From Morinoia aosen (taxonomy: Eukaryota; Arthropoda; Malacostraca; Amphipoda; Talitridae), in NCBI GenBank assembly GCA_030386875.1, contig CM059562.1, positions 62,432,201-62,496,200 of the forward strand: DNA of 64,000 bases, in the 5' to 3' direction. This document shows, in pieces, positions 13,561 through 26,840 of this stretch. Numbering within the stretch: the stretch's first letter is position 1; every line of letters begins with the position of its first letter. A program made the position numbers and the translations under genes. The notes beneath the pieces are model-generated. The model had not been told where the DNA came from and searched no databases. It was given only the letters and a program-made list of their open reading frames with translations.

Positions 13561-13625
13561 CATTGGTTTTTCAAATGTCTTATAACTAACCCTATATATA
13601 GGGTTAGTTAGTTAGAAGACCAATG
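13561..13625. repeat. Palindrome with perfect 22-bp centre
   Basis: The centre (13586-13607) is CTAACCC-TATATATA-GGGTTAG, a perfect palindrome. The flanks continue imperfectly, CATTGGT on the left pairing with ACCAATG on the right. It contains one GGGTTAG, but there is no tandem TTAGG or TTAGGG, so it is not telomeric. A decayed inverted-repeat transposon or a cruciform site is possible. Confidence 0.8.
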
Positions 13626-16600
13626 AGATGAAGAACCACAGGGCAATGTTGAATGAGGTCGATGTAGTACAATTCAATAATGATTTTGACCTTCAAAATA
13701 TAAAAGGAATCACTCCTACGCTCCAGTGGGAGTAACAAACCTTTATTGAACTGCTTCAGAAGACGGTGGTCGCGTAGCCTGCCTTTTTCTTTATTCGCTC
13801 GCCAACTGCAATTTGAGAAATTACAGATGCCTTCAAATTTTAAGCCTGAGCATCATCAATATTTTTATTGAGGTAAGAATTTAACTGCACTGTGCGTGCT
13901 CCTCAAAAAAGGAAACGCATCTTTGAATGCTTATAAGTATTGAAAAACCGCTCGATACCTTTCCCAGCGGTGAGTGATATAGTACTGACCACGCATTTCA
14001 ATTATAAGTGGAAAAATGTACTGTTTCAGTGTATTAATGAACGATATTGCACTGAGTGAAGACAGTTGAAATGTGGGTCATGTAAAAATAGGGAATGATA
14101 AAATTCTAATCTCACTGTTTGGGATAGCAATCGACGAGGAATGAATTTCTAATATTCATCAAATGCTCAAATTTGAGTGTGATACTTAGAAGCCAATAAC
14201 ATCAAACTCCCTTTATATTTCACGTTCTTCGCTAGCACTGTTACAGTTTCTATGTTACAGTTTCATTTTAAAGACAAGAGTTTGCATGAAAAGAACACTA
14301 TTAAATGCCGGCCAGTGCTAGAGAAGACGTCCTCAACACAATTCAATATTCCGCCTAAGGAATTACTGCGAACTTTTCGAACCCCAATTGAAGTGTAAAA
14401 ACAATGCTGCTGGGGGAAAGAACGCGTCCAATCAAGACTGTCAACAGTTTCCATCATCTTCGTGAATGAATGCAGGGCTGAGGAGTAAACAAGGCATGAA
14501 GAAATACATACAACTTGTTAATTCTGACAGAGCCCGTGAGAAGCGTGGCGCTGATGAGGGGGTGAGTGTTTTTGTTCGAATGCTGTCCCAGGCACAAAGA
14601 GGCTTGTCGTCATTATGTTCCCCCCGGTACGGCAACGTTTATCAAACAAAAAGAATACAAAATTGAGAGCATTACTTTAAATTAGGCAAGCAATTCTTTC
14701 AGCAGAAATGAATACTGCGTGTCAGGTGATCGTAAAATACTGAGACCTTGAGCATTCGAAAACATTAAATGCTGCTCACAAGATACGTAAGCAATGATAT
14801 AGAAAGGATATGTTTCATTGCGTGTTTAAATAAATTGAATAAAATCTAGAGCCCACAGCCAAAAGTCGAAGGACTCATCAAAGACAAAGAATGTCTTGAG
14901 TGGCGTCATTGCCTTTTTAGCGTTCACCAAGAGGTGAGATTTAAAATAAATCATTCTCATTCTTCTCTAAAGAAGAGAAATTAAAATAAAATAAAATAAA
15001 AATTATTTTAAAAATTTATTTAGATGGCAGCTCGCAAAAATGAAGAATGGATTCAAATGTATTTTTCATAAATTTCTATAACAGTATGAGAGGATGTGCC
15101 AACATAATATGAAATGCATTAACACAGAAAAGCCCCAAATATTTTCGTAGACGTTGAAAAAAACTAGGTAAAAGATGAAGCTTAAAAAACTTTCAAATGT
15201 GCTAAAAATTAATCACAAGAAGACGAGGCCGTCGAGACGGTCATCGAGTTCATCGAAGCGACTATTCTCGGACGTGTGAATCTGTGATTTAATTATTAAG
15301 GCAGGGAACACGGTAATCAGTTACCGCATCTGTGGAAACTCGGTAGTGAGACTATTTATAGCGTGAATTATCCTGCATAAAAACGAGGGCCACGTGGTGA
15401 AAGCAACAAAGCTGTACACTCTTCTTCATTCCGGCAATTTTATGTAGAGGAGACGCGCTGTCTTGGTTTTATCGTCATCGGCCCAAAAGGGGAGAGCTTG
15501 TATGTTGGTGCACTCCAAGGCCAAGTTCACTCCCTGTGTTGTTTTATTAAACACAATCATTCAATATCAAGTAACAAAAGTTTAGGTTCTATAAGCTCTG
15601 TGAGGATCGAATTTGAAACTCGCATGCATAAGTTATTATAAATTTGTCCACAGAATGAGTTTTGTGCATCAAAAGAATGCCTGTGAGTTTTTTCATTGAA
15701 TATGAAAGGCGATTCATGAAGGTTTTCTGATGGCAGGAAACGTCTCTCTACAATAACAGAAGAATCAGACCTTTGTAAGTTGAGTCTAGTACAGCGGTTG
15801 CTAGCTATTCTGCTTGCATTAATGCACGTTGTACGCAAGAGCATATACAAATTTAACTCCCGAATAACAAAGAAGACAAACACACAATGCATTTTTAATG
15901 CAATTCCAGTTTGCTGCTATTCCAATAATGAAGAGAAGTGGCTATCATGGAATCCTGATAATCATGATGGTGTCCCTTCCCGTGAGGTGGATGTTGATCA
16001 CTGCATATTTTGAGAAGTAATGACCTTTCAGGCATCGAAATTGAAAATGAAGCTCTCTATAACGTCATAGTTTGTGCAATAGTTTTCTAAAACCAATTTC
16101 CTGGTATGATATTGTTTAGTTATAATTAAAGGAAAAACATACAAACACTTGCAAAAAATCTCAGTGAGGTCCTTCAGCGTTAGTGCTGTGGAGAAAATAA
16201 CTGGTTTGAGTATTAATTAAGAAAGGCTTGCTGATGTTTTTGATTGTGGGATAAAGAGAAAAATCAGTATCCTTGTAAACATTTTACTAAATGTTAACTT
16301 CCCGAACTTCACACGAGTCTATCGTCAGTGTTTAATAAAACGTTATGAAGGAATATTGCAAATGCTTTAATTTACTTTTTATGCTACTATTCATCCACAT
16401 AGTTAAATTTCGTTAAAAATCATCCCATATCATTGCATGTTTTTCACTGATGACGCATAAACTCGAAGTACAAGCCGTCGCAGTGATGAAACACTGAGAA
16501 CACCACAAAATTTACTTCAATGCAATTAAAGAGATGTACAACCCAGAGCAGTCTGCTCACGAATCTCGCCACTGCAGATGAATTGGGAGTAATGAATCGT

Positions 16601-18366
16601 ATGGCATTGAGCTTCGTAGCACTCAGTGATATCAGCAGGTAAGTTATTGCGATCAATTAATGAAAGTGCTATTATCACAAAAATATACCTTTGTCCTGTT
16701 CAACTTTTATTCTAACTTGGAGGAATACCGAATTGGTCGGAATACCAACCTGGTCTGGTGCAACACATTCGCAGCTGAAACTTGGAAATTGAAGAGAAGA
16801 GAATTCCTGAGATGAAATTAGTTGTATTTTCAAAATTTATACGAAATGGTCAGTTGTCTTATCATGAAATTTCCTTGAAGAAAATTTTAGTTGTTCAGAT
16901 GCTTGCTCATTTTTTTATGAGAAATCAGACGCCTTCCTGAAATATTTATAATGCGATAAAGACTTCAACATTTCGAATTGAATTTTTTGAATTCAGGATT
17001 GACCTTAATCAATTACCAAAGGAGTGAAATAATACAATTATACGTAAATATTAGTTGTGTGAGGAGACAGAGCGTTCAAAAGACGTATACACATCACGGA
17101 TCATATGACTTAAACGTGGTGGAAACTAAATGCAATCTGCGGTTAAATAATTTCAGTGGTATAAAATATGATTCCGTGGATGTCACCGAACACCTTCAAT
17201 TTTTCTATTCATATGAGAATCCTACGCCAATAGTGACAGTACTTAATTTAAAAAATACAAAAGAACCTTCGCCATAAAATGCCAAAACAACCCAACGTGG
17301 GCAGAATATTTTTTATTTAAACTTAATGTTGTTTAATAAATTTGAATTTATAAACCTAATAAAGAATTACGCGAGACCAATTGCCAGCAAGTGCCAGGAT
17401 AGCCCGATTTGGGCGAGAGATTTTATATTAAAAGCATCTATTATTAAAGAAAAGCATCGCACCCATATGCTACAACGCCTCAAACACCTCACTGATTCAC
17501 TCCGATCACGTCGAGGCTATTGCCTCTCCAGTAAATCATCCTTTTCGAGAGAGACGGCAAGGAGCGGAGGAAATTTGGGCAGACTCGGGTCAATCCTGGT
17601 CAGTTAGCATTTTATACGGCAAATTAAGGAGCCCAGAGGTCACAAATTAGCAGTGAAAATATTTTTTAATAAAGCGTTCGTTGTGCTTTGCCTTTTCTCC
17701 CAGATATGTATCGATCTGTTCTTTCAGACCCCATTCAATTACAGCTCGTTTTGTGCGATAGCTCTAGATACATTGTTTCTTGAGGCAATGTTGATTGTGC
17801 GTTCTTGACACTCTGTTCATTAGCAGTTCATGAATATTATTTACTCAAGTCGGGTCAATAATGCGCTAACCTCTCCTCTACCTGCCGCATTTGTCGCTCC
17901 ATCAAACCTTGTTACTCGCTCAATACTTTTGCGTCTTCTCAGATCTTCTCATATAAGCTCTCAGTCTCCAAATCTTCGAAGTTAACCAGAGGAATTTAAA
18001 CACACGTACTCATACAAAACTTCTATTGAATGCAGTCAAGAATATCTCTCTTTATGTTATATTGAAATCCTGCCACTCCAAATAATTTTTTTTTCATTTG
18101 ATTCTGTGTCCGTCTGGGAACAAGCCTTTTTATAAAAATAATGAGCGGCAATACATAAAAATACAAATTTAAACATGTAAATCGCGTTTAAGAATATACT
18201 GAACACTTAGCAAGGTTTTATAGAAAATTTTGCTCTAATTCGAATGTAACCCTCACTGGCATTTCAGAACCTAGTAACCTTTAACAGGCTGAGGTGTTAT
18301 GATGTTCTCCCACCTAGTTAGTGGCAGCGCTGGTCTTGCCTTCAGATTGAGGCTCGAGCTCACTCC
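13626..18366. other. Anonymous AT-rich DNA with a small TAAAA microsatellite
   Basis: About 4.7 kb with no gene recognised. A (TAAAA)n run lies at 14981-15004. The longest frames are 111 codons (15557-15892, minus), 99 codons (16978-17277, plus) and 93 codons (17326-17607, plus). None shows a domain, signal peptide or conserved motif. Confidence 0.5.
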
Positions 18367-18439
18367 ATCTGGCCAATACAGCTCTTGCTCCCGTTAGATC
18401 CCTTCATCTGGTCAATACAGCTCTTGCTCCCGTTAGATC
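18367..18439. repeat. 39-bp tandem duplication
   Basis: The block from ATCTGG through GTTAGATC at 18367 is repeated at 18406 with one C/T change in the aligned part. It is recent by its low divergence. Confidence 0.92.
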
Positions 18440-21040
18440 TTGCTCTCAATATTGCGTGCTAATCAAGTCGACCGTAAATTAACCGCCAATTAACCCAATC
18501 CCCGGGGTGCTTGTATCTTTGTCAAACGACAGCCTTTCATAAATAATAGCTAGCATTTCTTCACCGAAAATTTTATTCCTTACAGCTGGAGAAAATACCT
18601 CTGAGCACGTTTAATCTTTACAGCTGAGATATACTGTGGTCAAAAAGCCTTGAGCTCAGAAATAGTTGAAAAAAATCGGGTTGATTGCATTTTTCAACTC
18701 GTATTGTTTACTTCACTATATTGATAGACAAAGATCTTAAATCATATTTTCTCGCATCACTAGATTCAACAACAAATATTAGCTTTTCTTCTCGAAGTAA
18801 TTCAGAATTTTGTGCATGACAATTTCTGAATCACGGGAAAATTGAGCGCTCATAAAGTTACGACTGGAGAAGCACCCGGACTATTATAACTGAAAATTGG
18901 GCATCACAATTGTGTTACAGCAGCCGTAGATTCCAAATTGGAGATATCAGTCGATAAATTATTTACTTATTATGAAAATTCATAGAGCAAGAAATCTTAA
19001 TTTATAAGTATAATTACTTTGTCAGATTATTTTCCATTGTAACAGAATTAATACGAGTTATAATGGGCATAATATTATTTGGCGTACGAATTTAACCAAT
19101 CCTGTTGGAATAAGCAACATAGAATAAATTTATCAAGCTTCTTAGAAGATTTCTCATTCTTATTTGATTCCATAATCTACACACTAAAAAAAGCACCTCA
19201 TTTCATGTCAGGTGATGAATAAGTAACCCAGTTTCAAATTGGTGTAGGGGAGGAAGGGAGCCTAATTCCAGGTGATCTCAATTTTTCAACTTGAAACAAG
19301 AATTAGTTCTACTACTGAAGGGAAAGGGATGAGGTCAACCGACTTATGCACATCTTCTCTTACTATTTCAAAACTTTGAATAGAACTCTTTTATTTTTTC
19401 CAACCACAATAGATGTAAGTCAGCAGGCAATGACGTGGAAAAGTCAGATCTGTGAAATTTGAAAACTTGTAGCAATCACGCTCTCCGTCAAACATGTACA
19501 AACTGTTTTGTAAAAGTGTAGTACATGTAGGGAAAAACTTATTAGGATATTTAAATATAGCATTAAAAAAATATAAACAAGCTGAACTTTTACAAGTCGT
19601 GTATTTTCCTACCATTATTGAGAAAATGGTTGTCACCATGCCAATGTTTAATTCGAAGTAAGAGCGGCTTAATTAGAATTTAGCGAAAAAGGAAATTACT
19701 CCCGTAATTTCTCCGTTAATACAGTGTTTTTTAAACTCACCGGAAGGTATAAAGCAGCGTCAGAGTATGATGTATCCTTTGAAGCTCATCAAACGGTGCC
19801 TTGTGTGCGCGCTAAAGGATATGCTAGCAGGACAAGGACTTTGCTGCCGTTTATGAACAGTTCATCAAGCCATCTGATATGGCTGGGAGCAGTGTTCTCG
19901 TGAGCAATTTGCAGAATGAAGCAGAAACAAGCAAAGAAAAACCTTCATGTGTAATCTGCTGATTTTCTGAATATTTTTCTATTGATATGAATCAGGTACA
20001 AGACACAAATTTATACCAAGATTTCACAAATGAGATAATTCAATAGCTTCTCTTGCTCTTCTGAAAAAATCAATATTTTCAACTTTTTTCAATGCAAACT
20101 CTTAAGTTAGACAGAACACTCGACTGAGCAGTTTTAGTTCGAAATTCTATTTGGCATCTAAAACAACATAGATTAACACCTATGAGTATACTCCTCTTCT
20201 CCATGGCAGACTCATTAAAAGTCGAAATTCAAGTCATATCTGATTGGCTATATTTCGTATAAAGTTTTACAATGCACATTCAGGATGAGGGATTCAATAG
20301 AAGTGATGAGAATACTAGCCAAAAATTGCAAAAAATGCATCGATGAGCTCATATCCTAAATTTTTTATTTACTTTAGGGTCGCCATTTTGTACTGAGCAC
20401 AAAAAGGGGTTGCATAGGTGAGATCAAATTTCAATTACATCGTATGAATTCAAACTCTTCCCAAACCAGTTAGAGTTGATAACTAATCAGCGCAGGAGCT
20501 TGAGTAAGTACAATATACGTACTGGTGCGTACAATATACGATGCAGAAAAGCATCGCAGTGTGTTAAAATTTTAAATTATGTTAGTGTTCACGAGATACA
20601 TATGTTGGATAAGGCATTCAGTTTCAAATGACTTTCTAAGCTAATGCTTTATTCAACAGGTCTCAAAAAATTTAAAATAAAATAAAACAGTGGCACATCT
20701 GAACTGGAATAAATTTACTGCTTTTAAAACTCCTGTTCATTATTGTAGTTCACCGTCTAAAATCTCATGTTGTCTGCTTTATTGGATAATTTTAGACGAG
20801 CTTTACCTTCTGAGCTGACGGCTTCACTTCAAAGTCAAAGTCAGGTTGCATTTGAGAAAAATGCATGCACACTTTGAACAGTCATAAAAATATTTACAGC
20901 CTAAATGTTGGACTTTAGGGATAAGTAAAATTATAGTTAAGCTTGAAAATAGGTACACTTTTTGGTCAAATTAATTGTTATTAAGGTTGGATTAAATTCA
21001 AACTTATGACCTCCGACAACGATACATTTTTGAGTACTGG
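18440..21040. other. Anonymous AT-rich DNA
   Basis: No gene recognised. A 12-bp direct repeat GTACAATATACG occurs twice near 20508 and 20528. The 82-codon minus-strand frame at 19391-19639 has no family signature. Confidence 0.5.
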
Positions 21041-21610
21041 TCACAACTGCAGAAACTCTGTATTTCGCACGAAGATGTCCAATGGGATTTTTGAGCACAC
21101 ACTGGTATTATACTCCAAAGTGCGGTCCAGCTGACGTCTACGACGGTGCATCGCTTCTTCAACTGCGCCCCATAAAAAAAGTTTGCCTACAGGCCTGAAA
21201 AGCGCATAGGAAACTCGGTTGATCCTATACATTCCAGCCTCTGAGCTGGTACATTTTGATCCAAGTAAGCTCTCTTAAGAATTCGTAGCACACCACAAAG
21301 AAGCACCTGCACTAATCTCACAAGTCCCTTGGCTTGAAGTTTTTCAGAATGAACGCTGAAACAGTCAGAGTGCCGATGCAGAGGTATCACCATTTGTAGT
21401 GGCATGCATGAAGTTGGTCTATCAACGCACATCTATCACTGTCCTATGGCACTCGAATTTGTCTCTTAATTGCTCAACTGTTTACCTTGAGGGTAGATCA
21501 GACCCAATGTCTCGTCTTCACAGCAGCAGAACCGCGGCAACATTCTTAAACGTTCATGACCACTTAATTACCTGCTTCCGTTCTTCAAGGCTCAAACGTA
21601 CGTCAGTCAT
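21041..21610 (-). pseudogene. Degraded mariner-like transposase with catalytic core deleted
   Basis: Reading leftward from ATG at 21608-21610, the product begins MTDVRLSLEERKQVIKW, the typical start of the helix-turn-helix domain (Pfam DUF4817) of insect mariner-like transposases. Stops interrupt it, but in-frame blocks such as EQLRDKFECH continue the match. A second HTH-like stretch follows near 21240-21330. Another frame (21041-21232) resumes with FLWGAVEEAMHRRRR and IPLDIFVRNTEF, the C-terminal end of the same family. The central region with the metal-binding aspartates is missing, at least one frameshift is present, and 570 bp remain against about 1 kb for an intact gene. I could not identify terminal repeats. 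Confidence 0.82.
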
Positions 21611-24600
21611 TTTCCCCACTTAGATCGACGATTCTGCCTTCTGTTGAGGAAACATTCGCTAAATTGGCTTAAAAATTCAATCATTTAGATGAAAAAGTAT
21701 GTTTTCAATGCCAGTGCAAACTGTGTATCGATTTTTGTGAAGCGCCCTGTAGCCGTAAGATTGTCGTTTAATTCACGTTAAGTGCGGAAATCACTTCGAG
21801 TGCTATCCCTTTAACGTCAGTAATTCTCTACTCATGTTACCATTGTTACAACGACCATCATTAGACTTACTCTGGCATCAGGTAATGACCGCCATTAGAA
21901 TGAGAAAGGAGCTGCCAACCGGCAGTGAGCTCCAAAGAACACACTAGGGAATAAATTGGACAAGAAATACCAGATATTGAGGCTATTTCCAAGAGTGGAA
22001 CGAAAAGTCCAGCTAAAAGGTTAAGCACCATTGAACGAATTTCAAAATTCAGCTCACAATAAAGCTTTTTTGATGGTGTGAAACTAAATTTTAGCCCGTT
22101 ATGTTTGGATATAAATGTTATTCTAATTCAATTATGCGCGGTGCATTCAAAGTAAATATATTTATGAATTCTTTTATCATAATTTAACACATCATCGGTC
22201 AAAAAACTGTTGAGAAATTACACCTGCATAATACTTTTGAACTCCCCGAGTCAACTCTCACTGTATGAGAACAAACTCAGGAAACTCGTGATCAAAGTTT
22301 TCTGCCTCGAGGGTTTTAGTGGATCCTACAGTGCTAACCTAATTTTTGAAATCTCAGTTGAAACTTTCTGGACGCTTGGAAAGAAAAGCACGTTCTTTAG
22401 GCAGTGTATTTAAAGAGTTTTCATTCCTTCCTTTCTCAACCGTTGGCACAAAAAGGGGTTTAGGCTTCCAATTCAAGTAGAAAATTGGCTCTGAATCCGA
22501 AAGGAAAGCTACAGCCCTTATCCCTGACAGCGCAAAGACAACGTATTAAAGACGATAAGAGACTCTGGAGTTTCATTTTCGATTAGACCACAGCAATAAA
22601 TGTCGCTCTTTACTATTTTATTTTGCAATGTAGCCACGTTTTTGCTCCCACAAATTCACTCCGGAATTAGCCAAACGGTGACTAACTCCGTTCATTGAAT
22701 TTAGGTACATCATCCAAGTTTGTGAAATGGTAGTTGCAGGACTGATAGATTTTTCCAATTGTTTAATGTTTCGCAGCAATGGTGTGATGAAAGAATATTG
22801 GCCTACTTTATGATGTTCTGGTCTCGAGTGTCTCATTAACGCCCAAATGATGGGTAATGACTGAGTATAAGAGCCTTTTCGGGCATTAAAGGGTATTGCA
22901 TCCCAAAAATTAGTTCGTTTGAATTGTACGTATGAAAACGGTTATAGCTAGTTTATAATATTGTAAGAGCTATAATTCTCAGTAATTAGCTTTTCTTTTG
23001 CAAAAGCGGATATTGTTATAAATCGTTTCGGCTTATTGTAAGATTTTGAGATCAATCATAGAATCGATAATTCGAGCACTAGATCACAATAGAGAAATGA
23101 GCTTTTGGTTGATGAGGAAATCATTTTAATTGTCGAAAAGTATCTTTTTACGTCATTATGGTACAACTAAAATGCATATTTTAGTTATTAAATCCCATGG
23201 AGGAAAATGATACACAAGGAAAAACTTAGGTAATATAGAATAAAATATTTCATTCTCTTATTCCGCATTTCTCTACCAACATTAACGTTAATTATTTGTC
23301 ATGATTGCACAAGCAAAGGGTTTTCAAGTTCACCAGTCTAAACAGCTTTAATACATTTGTTTATTTCTTTGTTGCATTATTAATGTTAAGTGTTCTTAGA
23401 AGTTCACTGCCAAGTGTTTACTCCTGCTTCATTGTCATGGTGACAACTTGATGAGGTTGGCAGTCTGAGTACGACGGTTAACGTCATTCTTTACTATTTT
23501 GAACATTAAATTAAATTTTAGGCTTCGAACCCCATCCTAAATTAAACATATGTTTATAAAACTCGAATTGCAATTCTGTTGCGCCTATCATCGACTGTCA
23601 TTCCAAAATGAGTTGTGCGTTTATTGCTGCATTCAGGTATTATAGCCAATAAAAATTATTCATTAAATAGTTTTCAATCAGCTCTTAATTTTTGAATACT
23701 TCGTTTTGGAGGTGCGTCAATTTAGACGTATTAAAATGTATCAGTCCTATGAATTCTTGAATAAAATTAACTAGGAACATCATCTTAAAAATTGTAACTA
23801 GAGACAAAAATAAGAATTGATATCCACCACAATGTCCGGCCAACCAAGTCTAGAGCGCTATGTTTAACACCATGGCTATTTTACATGTTATGGATGAGCT
23901 CATTCATTTAAAAATTTGAACAAAATTAGCATCAGCATTACATTAAAATACCATGCAAGACTACGCAAAAGATTGATGCGAAAAAACAGAAAAAAATCCT
24001 AATCCACAGGCAGAAATTTGAAACACAAGTTGACTACCGACTATATTGCCCCAAGCCTTTAGCCCTTTTGTGGGTGTCTTCAGGATTATTGCAACCAAAT
24101 TTATGAACGTGGGATTAACTTAACGGTAACTAGGACGCAGCTGTGAAGTTTTAGTTTTATGGGACTGAAAAAATTTAGATGAACAATAATTAAAAAAAAG
24201 TGTTATCATTTCTCAGAGCTCATCCCGATATTTTAAAAGAACCATAATTTTTTGCGAGTCCGCGAACAAGCTTTTGGGGCGTACGAGGCTTTTTTTAAAA
24301 TATGTTGGCGTACATTTTATTTTGTTGGCTTTATGGGGACCGCTCGGTTGAAAATCCGAAAAATTATCGATTTTGATTTTTTGGCCAATCTCATAGAGAT
24401 TTTTTCACAAATCTAACGAAATCATTGGCTTGTGTGCACGTCCATTGGTTCGTCTACAAAAGTCATAAATAGTTAGAAAATAATACAAAAAATAGGAGAA
24501 TTTAAAAAAAAACTGGTGTCCTAAAAACATGCAGTTTTTGTCTCTAGAAGATTTCCTCCCACAGTTTTGAAGGTACAGGAATGGCAAATATATTAAGCGA

Positions 24601-25864
24601 TAGGGCTTACAAAATGATAGAAATCGGCGGAATCTATTTTTGAAATTCGATTTAAGTTGAAAATTATACGAGACGTAAGACGAAAAAAGGAATAAAAGTA
24701 GGTTTTTAGGGAAAATGATTCAAAATTTCAGCAAATTAAAATGTCAAAAAACTAATTGCGACAAACTTTAGATAATGTATTTAGCTAAAACATGATACCA
24801 GTTATATAACTTTAACATTGTAGGAGGAGATCTATTATCTAAAACACCCGTTTTTTCAGTTTTTTCGACAAGATACAATCTTTTAATAAAACTATGAAAA
24901 AACACAACTTCAAAAAATATTTTTGCATCATTTCACACCTATGGAGAATATTTCCGGAAAATCTGTCGTAAAATAACGGACATATATTTTCATCCAAACG
25001 GTTCCCTTAAAATATTAGAATTGACTGCATCCACGCAATGGGCAGTTACCAAGGAGTATTGATAAAAACTATAAGCAATTTGTTTCTAGTACAAATCATG
25101 TTTATGCTCTGACAATGTTTGCATTATTTCTCCCCCTGCTTCACATATGAGAGTTCGCAGTCAGCAGACGACGTTTGCCTCATCATCGGATTTACTTTCA
25201 TCGTTTGTCCCAGAAAGTACATTTCTAAGAAAGTAGTCTGTTGTTCTACTGAGTATGTTTATTGTTTGAATGATTTTGCCGTCTGTTATTTTTTACCACC
25301 GTTGTCTTGAGTTTCAGGTTATGCTCAACGTACCCAGGGTGCCATAAGTTATATGGAAATAATATCGGGCCATGTTCTTACGATACACTCAGGAGATTAT
25401 TCGGAAAAAACTGACATCGATGAGAAATGAATAATTCAGATAAACTGGGAATGAAGCGTTGAGATACTTCTCAAAACATGTTGAAAGCTTAATGCAATAA
25501 GCTCGGTAGTGTCATCGAGCTTAATTTTCGTACGTGTTCCATAAAACTTATAAGTTCGCTATTGGTTTTGTTGGGTAGAAATTTACCTCAAAAATATGTG
25601 TATACATATTTATATAAGTATTTAAATCTATAAACTAATGCCCGAAATCATTCAAATCCCTGCATTTTTCTAGAAAATATTCAGGAAATAATTATTCATG
25701 CTAAAGGTTTTTCGTCATGCTAAAAGTTTTGAAGGTGTCTAGAAGGAAACACAAAATAATAGTTTTTGGAAAATTTATACATAAACAAATTATGAATAAA
25801 AACGGCATACACACTATGTTCTTATTTATTTTTATCCATTTCAATAAAATGTCACAAAAATTTG
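21611..25864. other. Anonymous AT-rich DNA
   Basis: About 4.2 kb without a recognisable gene. The part from 24170 to 25080 is especially rich in A and T homopolymer runs. The 72-codon minus-strand frame at 22618-22836 has no family match I recognise. Confidence 0.5.
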
Positions 25865-26840
25865 ATTTTTAATAACTCCCTCCAGGCGTATTCAGTTCAC
25901 TATTAGATTCCTGCAAACATCGTCAGAGATATTGGACCATGCTTGCTTCAAAATTCCTTGAGATTCTTCAATATTCCAAGGATTCTTTGCACTGAAATTC
26001 TCCAAACAAATCCTGACAAATTTTTAGTGAAATTTAGAAATTTAAATTTTTACTTTAGCTTGGTCACTGAAAATATTTATCGCAATGTTTTTCAACCATT
26101 TTTTAACAGATTTTGCAGTTCGCTTGGCATCCTTATCATCTTGAAAGGCTAAATCGGACCAAAGTTCGAAGGTTTCGCCAGACTGTTTTAAATTTTCCTT
26201 GGGAGTTTCTAAATGATGTTCTTCCATGGAGCCTTCAACTATTACAAGGCTTTCAGTTCCTTTGGCTGAGAAATAACCCCAAAACACACGACTTCCTCCA
26301 CCGTTTTTCACAGTTGGATCAGTGTTTTCAGCTTGAAAGTTTCAACGTTTTTCGCCAGGTTATAGAGGCGTTTCGGCTACAGGGATTTTCTTTACGTCCC
26401 TGTGAATGTAAAGTTCAATCTTCATCTCATTTAAACTCAAAAACGACGACCAAAAGTTAGTTTTTTATTAATTTATTCTATGGTAAAAGCTGATTAGACT
26501 TTAATGTGTCTAGCATTAAGAAGAGGTGTTTTCTTAGCTTGTATCCTTTCAGTCCTTCCAACTTACGTATTCAGTCCAGTGTTGATCTTGGAATTTCAAT
26601 TCTCTAAGTTAACAAATTCTGCAAGAAATTTGGGATTCTCGGGCCTTTGTTAATATCTCGCATTACTTGTCTTGCCAATCAGGATGAAAGCTTCTCTTTT
26701 CTTCCTCACCCTTTGTAGTTCTGAATAGTGCTAAACATATTATTCTTCTATTTATTACTTTAGCTTTTGATACAGGGACTTCGAATTGCTCCGAAATGGA
26801 TTTGTCGTCAACTTTCATTCTCGCAATAATCTACAATTTT
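25865..26840 (-). pseudogene. Degraded Tc1-family transposase
   Basis: Read on the minus strand, the region follows a Tc1 transposase nearly end to end but with stops and frameshifts. An N-terminal HTH trace lies near 26640-26820. Next come a SLNEMKIELY block near 26410 where the first catalytic Asp (SDE) should be, KNGGGSRVFWGYFS (matching the family motif KHGGGSVMVWGCFS), and FQDDKDAKRTAKSVKKW (from FQQDNDPKHTAKS), which keeps the second Asp. A C-terminal block resembling WSNISDDVCRNLI lies near 25910-25950. The best surviving frame is 89 codons (26042-26311). The expected SPDLN segment is degraded. No terminal inverted repeats were found. It is inactive. Confidence 0.85.

Noticed and set aside
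13586..13607. GGGTTAG motif as telomeric repeat
   Set aside because: Only one unit on each strand, in a palindrome; no tandem TTAGG anywhere in the window.
23515..23540. B-box-like GGGTTCGAAGCC on the minus strand, as in tRNAs and SINEs
   Set aside because: No A box upstream, no cloverleaf and no dispersed partner in the window.
26113..26460. 115-codon plus-strand frame
   Set aside because: It is the antisense shadow of the degraded Tc1 transposase.
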